A stretch of DNA of 64,000 bases from an uncultured Bacteroides sp. Lineage in GTDB: Bacteria > Bacteroidota > Bacteroidia > Bacteroidales > Bacteroidaceae. Both the position numbers and the translations under genes were made by a program. Each line of letters opens with the position of its first letter. Positions within the stretch are counted from its first letter, which is position 1. Below are positions 59,554 to 64,000 of the stretch, in pieces. The notes under the pieces are model-generated. The model was not told the origin of the DNA and ran no database searches. It worked only from the letters and a program-made list of their open reading frames with translations. The stretch lies in assembly GCA_949294185.1 (NCBI GenBank), contig CASFGA010000001.1, positions 1 to 64,000 of the forward strand, given 5' to 3'.

Positions 59554-59561
59554 TACTTTTG
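59554..59561 (+). promoter_or_regulatory. -7 box for queA
   Basis: TACTTTTG is an exact TAnnTTTG match ending 19 nt before the queA ATG. The divergent box for the dehydrogenase-like gene is 23 bp away. Confidence 0.5.
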
Positions 59562-59580
59562 CACGATAAATTCACAAGAC

Positions 59581-60798
59581 ATGGAAGATACCAGACATAT
59601 CAAGATAAGCGATTACAACTATCCGCTGCCGGATGAACGCATAGCAAAATTTCCGCTGCCCGCAAGAGACCAGTCAAAACTGTTGGTCTACCGCCACGGG
59701 GAAGTCAGCGAATCGGTCTTTACCTCTTTGCCCGACTACATCGAGCCGGGTGAGCTGATGATTTTCAACAATACGAAAGTCATCCAGGCACGCCTGCATT
59801 TCCGTAAAGAGACCGGCGCTCTGATTGAAATCTTCTGTCTGGAACCGGTTCAGCCCAATGACTACGCGCTGAACTTCCAACAAACCAGTCACTCGGCCTG
59901 GCTCTGCATGATCGGGAATCTGAAGAAATGGAAGGAAGGCCCTTTGCATCGCGAAATGACGGTAAAGGGAAAACCGCTTACGCTGACCGCCACACGCGGG
60001 GAATGCCATGGAACCAGCCACTGGATAGACTTTACCTGGAACAATCCCGAAGTAACATTCGCCGATATACTGGAGATGTTCGGCGAACTGCCTATTCCTC
60101 CCTACCTGAACCGCGAGACACAAGAAAGCGACAAAGAGACCTACCAGACGGTCTACTCGAAGATAAAAGGCTCGGTAGCCGCACCTACCGCCGGCCTGCA
60201 CTTTACCCAACGGGTGCTTGACGCACTGCAAAAAAAGGGAGCAGACCTGGAAGAAGTCACCCTGCACGTGGGGGCCGGTACATTCAAACCGGTGAAAAGT
60301 GAAGAAATAGAGGGGCATGAGATGCATACCGAATATATATCCGTAAGCAGACAGACCATCGAAAAACTGATGGCCCACGGCGGCAGAGCCGTTGCCGTAG
60401 GCACCACCTCCGTCCGCACTCTGGAAAGCCTTTATTACATCGGAGCAACAATCAGCCTTAATCCCGATGCCAGTCAGGAAGAACTTCACGTAAGCCAGTG
60501 GCAGCCGTATGACACCCATCCGTCGCTCACGGTGACAGAAGCCTTACAACATATATCGGATTACATGAACCGGCATCAAATCGACGCTCTGCATACAAGC
60601 ACACAGATTATCATCGCTCCCGGCTATGACTACAAGATAGTGAAAAAGATGATAACCAACTTCCATCAGCCGCAGAGCACCCTGCTCTTGCTCGTATCTG
60701 CCTTTGTGAAAGGAGACTGGCATACCATCTATGACTATGCCCTTGCCCATGACTTCCGCTTCTTGAGCTATGGCGACAGCTCGCTATTGATGCCATAA
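59581..60798 (+). CDS. queA: S-adenosylmethionine:tRNA ribosyltransferase-isomerase
   Basis: 405 residues against ~340-360 in most bacteria. It moves the ribosyl moiety of SAM onto preQ1 in tRNA to make epoxyqueuosine. Family blocks are YPLPDERIAKFPLPARDQSKLLVY, given in part (LPDERIAKFPLPARDQSKLL), LMIFNNTKVIQARL (~60), the hallmark VAAPTAGLHFTQRV (~200), LHVGAGTFKPV (~227), and TNFHQPQSTLLLLVSAFV (~360). It is convergent with rodA (13 nt). Confidence 0.94.
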   Translation: MEDTRHIKISDYNYPLPDERIAKFPLPARDQSKLLVYRHGEVSESVFTSLPDYIEPGELMIFNNTKVIQARLHFRKETGALIEIFCLEPVQPNDYALNFQQTSHSAWLCMIGNLKKWKEGPLHREMTVKGKPLTLTATRGECHGTSHWIDFTWNNPEVTFADILEMFGELPIPPYLNRETQESDKETYQTVYSKIKGSVAAPTAGLHFTQRVLDALQKKGADLEEVTLHVGAGTFKPVKSEEIEGHEMHTEYISVSRQTIEKLMAHGGRAVAVGTTSVRTLESLYYIGATISLNPDASQEELHVSQWQPYDTHPSLTVTEALQHISDYMNRHQIDALHTSTQIIIAPGYDYKIVKKMITNFHQPQSTLLLLVSAFVKGDWHTIYDYALAHDFRFLSYGDSSLLMP

Positions 60799-60811
60799 AA
60801 CAAAAGCCGGA

Positions 60812-62275
60812 CTATCCCTCTCTGCCGGCATCAATGCGGAGAAAGACAAAAAGCAGGATGGTAAATCCCCAAAGTGAAGAGCCTCCGTAGCTGAAAAACG
60901 GCAGGGGAATGCCGATTACCGGGGTCAGCCCCAGCACCATACCTATATTAATAAAGAGATGGAAGAAGAAAATGCTCAGCACGCAATAGCCGTATACCCT
61001 TCCGAAACGTGTGGTCTGACGCTCAGCCAGGCGAATCAAGCGGAGTATCAACGCCACAAACAGAAAAAGGACAAGTGCAGAGCCGAAAAATCCCTGCTCT
61101 TCACCCACAGTGCAAAAGATAAAGTCGGTATCCTGCTCGGGCACATACTTCAGCTTGGTCTGTGTCCCGTTAAGGAAGCCTTTTCCGAACAATCCGCCCG
61201 ACCCAATGGCAATCTTGCTTTGATTTACATTATATCCCGCACCCGCCGGATCATCCTTCATTCCCAACAGCACTTCGATGCGAATCTTCTGATGAGGCTC
61301 CAATACGCGATTAAACACATAGTCCGTTGAAAAGAAGAAAACGGCAGAACCTACGACAAAAACTGCCGCATAAAAATAGTTCGCCAACCGTTCGCGAAGA
61401 AAGAAAAACATCAGATAAACCACAATCGCCACGTAAATGCCCACCAACAGAAAAGTGACATCAAACGGAATGACATAACAAGAGAACAAAACGCCCAAGA
61501 CGGCCAGTCCCCCTCCGACCGAAGCTATATATAAAGCCGAGCGCACCCCACTCTGCCGACAATACAACCGGACAAGCAGAGCAGAAAGCAGGATAATCAG
61601 GAGCGATACCGAAAACTCACCCCACGAAGTCAGGTCATCAGGCAGCATATCACCGCCGAAACGAATCCCGACAATAAAGAAAACGATGGCGCAGATGCCG
61701 GAAAACAGCACCGCTCCCGTCATCCCCTCCCGATAAAGCACCAGGAAAAAAGACAGATAAACCAGTGCCGAACCGGTTTCACGCTGCATAATGATGAGTG
61801 TCATAGGCAACAGAATCAGCCCAAGACTGATCAGCATATCGCGCATGCGGTGGATAGAGAAAGTATATTCGCCCATAAACTTCCCGAGGGCCAGTGCCGT
61901 AGCGAACTTGGCAAATTCAGCCGGCTGGATGCTTACCGGCCCCAACACAATCCAAGAGCGCGAACCCTTTATCTCATGGGGATTGAATATCGTTCCCAAA
62001 AGCAGAAGCATCATGACGGCATAGACCAGATAGGCATACGCATCATACATACGCGAGTCGAGCATCAGCAAAACAAATCCCAGACAGAGCGAACAGCCAA
62101 TCCACATCAGCTGTTTTCCGGCTCGGGTAGAGAAATCCAGAAAGTCGGGCTCACCATAATCATAGCTTGCCCCGCACACGCTGAGCCATCCCAGGACAAT
62201 CAGACACAAATATATTCCAATCGTCCACCAGTCCAACGCTTTCCACCAGCTATTGTTACCTTTCAAGTATGCCAT
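60812..62275 (-). CDS. rodA: Rod-shape peptidoglycan polymerase RodA (SEDS family)
   Basis: 487 residues. RodA polymerises glycan strands from lipid II in the elongasome. It has about ten membrane helices plus a longer insert (~220-290) that makes it larger than E. coli RodA (370). SEDS signs: GSRSWIVLGPVSIQPAEFAKFATALALGKF (quoted in part: GSRSWIVLGPVSIQPAEFAK) and the C-terminal VIGIPLPFFSYGGSSLWGFTILL, in part PLPFFSYGGSSLWGF. Its start overlaps the end of mrdA by 20 bp; the two act together. Confidence 0.95.
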   Translation of the reverse strand: MAYLKGNNSWWKALDWWTIGIYLCLIVLGWLSVCGASYDYGEPDFLDFSTRAGKQLMWIGCSLCLGFVLLMLDSRMYDAYAYLVYAVMMLLLLGTIFNPHEIKGSRSWIVLGPVSIQPAEFAKFATALALGKFMGEYTFSIHRMRDMLISLGLILLPMTLIIMQRETGSALVYLSFFLVLYREGMTGAVLFSGICAIVFFIVGIRFGGDMLPDDLTSWGEFSVSLLIILLSALLVRLYCRQSGVRSALYIASVGGGLAVLGVLFSCYVIPFDVTFLLVGIYVAIVVYLMFFFLRERLANYFYAAVFVVGSAVFFFSTDYVFNRVLEPHQKIRIEVLLGMKDDPAGAGYNVNQSKIAIGSGGLFGKGFLNGTQTKLKYVPEQDTDFIFCTVGEEQGFFGSALVLFLFVALILRLIRLAERQTTRFGRVYGYCVLSIFFFHLFINIGMVLGLTPVIGIPLPFFSYGGSSLWGFTILLFVFLRIDAGREG

Positions 62276-64000
62276 AATCTATCCGTCTGTTTTGAATGTC
62301 AGCAGCAAGCACTTCATCTTCCGGCGACAGTCCGCCCTTCAGATACTGCTCTATCATCAGCCGCCCTATCGGAACTCCGTAAGTAGCCCCCCATCCTCCA
62401 TTTTCCACATAGACAGCAATCGCTATTTTAGGGTCATTCATCGGCGCGAATCCCATGAAAGCGGAATGGTCTCTTCCCTTGTTTTGCGCAGTACCTGTCT
62501 TCCCGCACACTTCAATATCGGGAAGATTGGCCAGGCGGCAGGTTCCGCCCAATACGGCCGCCCGCATACCCTCGATTACCTCTTCATAATGCGAAGCCTC
62601 CACTTTCGTATAATGGCGTTTGGTATAGGCTTCATCCAGTTTCTCGCCTTCCACTGCCTTTACCACATGGGGAGTAATGTAATATCCCCGGTTGGCAATC
62701 GTCGCCCCCAAATTGGCAATCTGAAGCGGAGTGGCTGTAACCTCACCTTGCCCGATGGCGATGCTGATTATGGTCAGACCATTCCACGAGCCCCGATAAG
62801 CCTTGTCATAATATTGCGCATTCGGAATCATTCCGCGCTTTTCTCCGGGAAGATCTATTCCCAATGTATATCCGAATCCCATCGACACCATATAGTCACG
62901 CCAGGTATTCATCGCCCTCTGCACCGTGCCGTACTTCTGTCTTGCCCCTATCATATAATATAATCCCCAACAAAAATAACCGTTGCAGGAAGTGGCAATG
63001 GCAGGAATCAAAGTCAATGGCGAGGGATGGCCGTGGCATCCCACATGCAATCCCCTGAAGTTAAACCCTCCGGAGCAAGGAAAAGGTGTGCCGGGCACTA
63101 TAATCCCTTCCTGAAGAAAAGTCAAAGCCTGCGTTGTCTTGAATGTAGAGCCCGGAGGATAGGTTCCCATTATCGCACGATTCAGCAAAGGCTTCCAAGG
63201 GTCGGACACCATCTTCAGATGATTCTTTCCCCGGTTCCGTCCGATCATCAGATGAGGGTCGTATGTCGGCGAAGAAACCATGCAGAGCACCTCCCCCGTC
63301 GAGGGTTCGATAGCAACAATACTTCCTATCTTCCCTTCCAGAAGCCGTTCGCCCAACATCTGAAGATTTATATCCAGACCCAGTGTCAGATTTTTCCCGG
63401 CCACAGGCGACTTGTCGAATTTTCCTTCCATATAATTGCCCTGGATGCGTCCACGTACGTCACGCAACAAAATCTCCACTCCCTTTTCTCCCCGAAGCTG
63501 CTTCTCGTAAAAACATTCCACTCCCAGTTTCCCGATAAAGTCTCCCGAGATGTAATAGTCGTCTTCCTCCATCTCTTTTCTCGACACCTCGCCGATATCT
63601 CCCAATATGTGCGCACCGGCACTGTATCCGTACTGGCGTATCGTACGCCGCTGAATATAGAATCCCGGAAACTTGAAAAGCTTTTCCTGAAACACGCCAC
63701 ACTCTTTTGCAGAAAGCTGCGTCAGGAAAACCTGGTTTGTATAGGGAGAATATCCCGGATTCCGCCTCCGGTCTTTTATTTCCTTAAATCGCTCGCGCAG
63801 AAATTCGGGCGTAATGCCCAGTGTCTCGCACAAGTCGAGTGAATCGAGCTCGGCAATCTCTTTCATCACCACCGTTATGTCATAGGCAGCCTGGTTGAAC
63901 ACCAGCAGATTGTCATTGCGATCGTAGATGTTTCCCCGGCTCGGATACTGTATCTTCTTCAGCAAGGCGTTGCTGTCTGCATTCTTCTTGTAGTCGTCAC
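62256..64000 (-). CDS. mrdA: Penicillin-binding protein 2 (partial, N-terminus outside the window)
   Basis: At least 580 codons are visible and the frame continues through the window edge: the codons before 63965 read DDYKKNADSNA, so the N-terminus (including the membrane helix) is missing. A TTG at 63965 is not the start. Motifs: YPSRGNIYDRNDNLLVFN (pedestal), SxxK in PPGSTFKTTQA, SxN in SCNGYF and KTGTAQNKGRDHSAF. This transpeptidase crosslinks the side wall with RodA. Upstream mreC/mreD genes would be expected beyond the edge. Confidence 0.96.
   Translation of the reverse strand, partial: DDYKKNADSNALLKKIQYPSRGNIYDRNDNLLVFNQAAYDITVVMKEIAELDSLDLCETLGITPEFLRERFKEIKDRRRNPGYSPYTNQVFLTQLSAKECGVFQEKLFKFPGFYIQRRTIRQYGYSAGAHILGDIGEVSRKEMEEDDYYISGDFIGKLGVECFYEKQLRGEKGVEILLRDVRGRIQGNYMEGKFDKSPVAGKNLTLGLDINLQMLGERLLEGKIGSIVAIEPSTGEVLCMVSSPTYDPHLMIGRNRGKNHLKMVSDPWKPLLNRAIMGTYPPGSTFKTTQALTFLQEGIIVPGTPFPCSGGFNFRGLHVGCHGHPSPLTLIPAIATSCNGYFCWGLYYMIGARQKYGTVQRAMNTWRDYMVSMGFGYTLGIDLPGEKRGMIPNAQYYDKAYRGSWNGLTIISIAIGQGEVTATPLQIANLGATIANRGYYITPHVVKAVEGEKLDEAYTKRHYTKVEASHYEEVIEGMRAAVLGGTCRLANLPDIEVCGKTGTAQNKGRDHSAFMGFAPMNDPKIAIAVYVENGGWGATYGVPIGRLMIEQYLKGGLSPEDEVLAADIQNRRIDYGILER

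Noticed and set aside
60799..60835. Terminator between queA and rodA
   Set aside because: Only a weak GCCGG/CCGGC pairing overlapping the rodA 3' end, without a T-run.
63965..63965. TTG as the start of PBP2
   Set aside because: The codons upstream, to the window edge, read DDYKKNADSNA, which continues the normal family sequence, so the gene is cut by the edge.

Overview
This 64 kb window comes from the chromosome of a gut-type Bacteroidales bacterium, most likely Bacteroides or Phocaeicola. Four things point there: a SusC/SusD polysaccharide utilization locus run by a one-protein hybrid two-component sensor (HTCS), the -7 promoter box TAnnTTTG in front of many genes, families typical of the group (M64 peptidase, DUF5690-like carrier, small [4Fe-4S] ferredoxin), and housekeeping genes in short operons of alternating strand. 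No rRNA, tRNA, insertion sequence, prophage or CRISPR array was seen.

Layout. 1-6.2 kb: a CNNM/CBS membrane protein, the folate genes pabB-pabC, and an aroA operon that also carries a small membrane protein and an ABC-3 metal permease. 6.2-25.7 kb: a complete PUL, all on the minus strand. It holds a GH2 enzyme, the HTCS regulator, a secreted esterase, SusC, SusD, four GH43-fold enzymes in a row and one secreted protein of unassigned enzymatic family. Hairpins with U-rich tails divide it into at least three units (GH2; HTCS-esterase; susC onward), and another hairpin follows susD. The four GH43 proteins and the esterase suggest a decorated, arabinose-containing plant glycan, but the substrate cannot be read from sequence alone.

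25.8-34.8 kb: tsaE with a tiny membrane protein and a Nudix hydrolase; an apparently independent ~200-nt transcript with a 26-codon reading frame; a 55-aa ferredoxin; an operon that joins a 5'-nucleotidase split into two genes to a GH3-beta-lactamase fusion (probable peptidoglycan or nucleotide salvage); rplS; and an AspT/YidE-type transporter. 34.8-45.4 kb: GNAT, M64 peptidase, an Lrp-type regulator, folA-thyA, and an RND efflux operon with a divergent AraC regulator.

45.6-52.7 kb: a radical SAM protein with a flavodiiron protein, msrA with a YrdC-family gene and mscS, a TPR protein and an SF1 helicase. 52.9-58.6 kb: a compact 2-aminoethylphosphonate catabolic operon (DUF5690-like carrier, phnX, phnW, OprO/P-type porin) with a divergent, unfamiliar helix-turn-helix protein that is a good candidate regulator. 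58.6-64 kb: a dehydrogenase-like protein that lacks the usual catalytic residues, queA, rodA and the 3' part of mrdA (PBP2), which runs off the right edge.

The most interesting points are the GH43 enzyme with a jelly-roll domain inserted between propeller blades, the unassigned last gene of the PUL, the short orphan transcript at 27.15-27.37 kb, the self-contained phosphonate operon with its putative new regulator, and the catalytically degenerate dehydrogenase. Gene calls rest on motifs read by eye. Promoter and terminator calls are pattern matches to the Bacteroides consensus.
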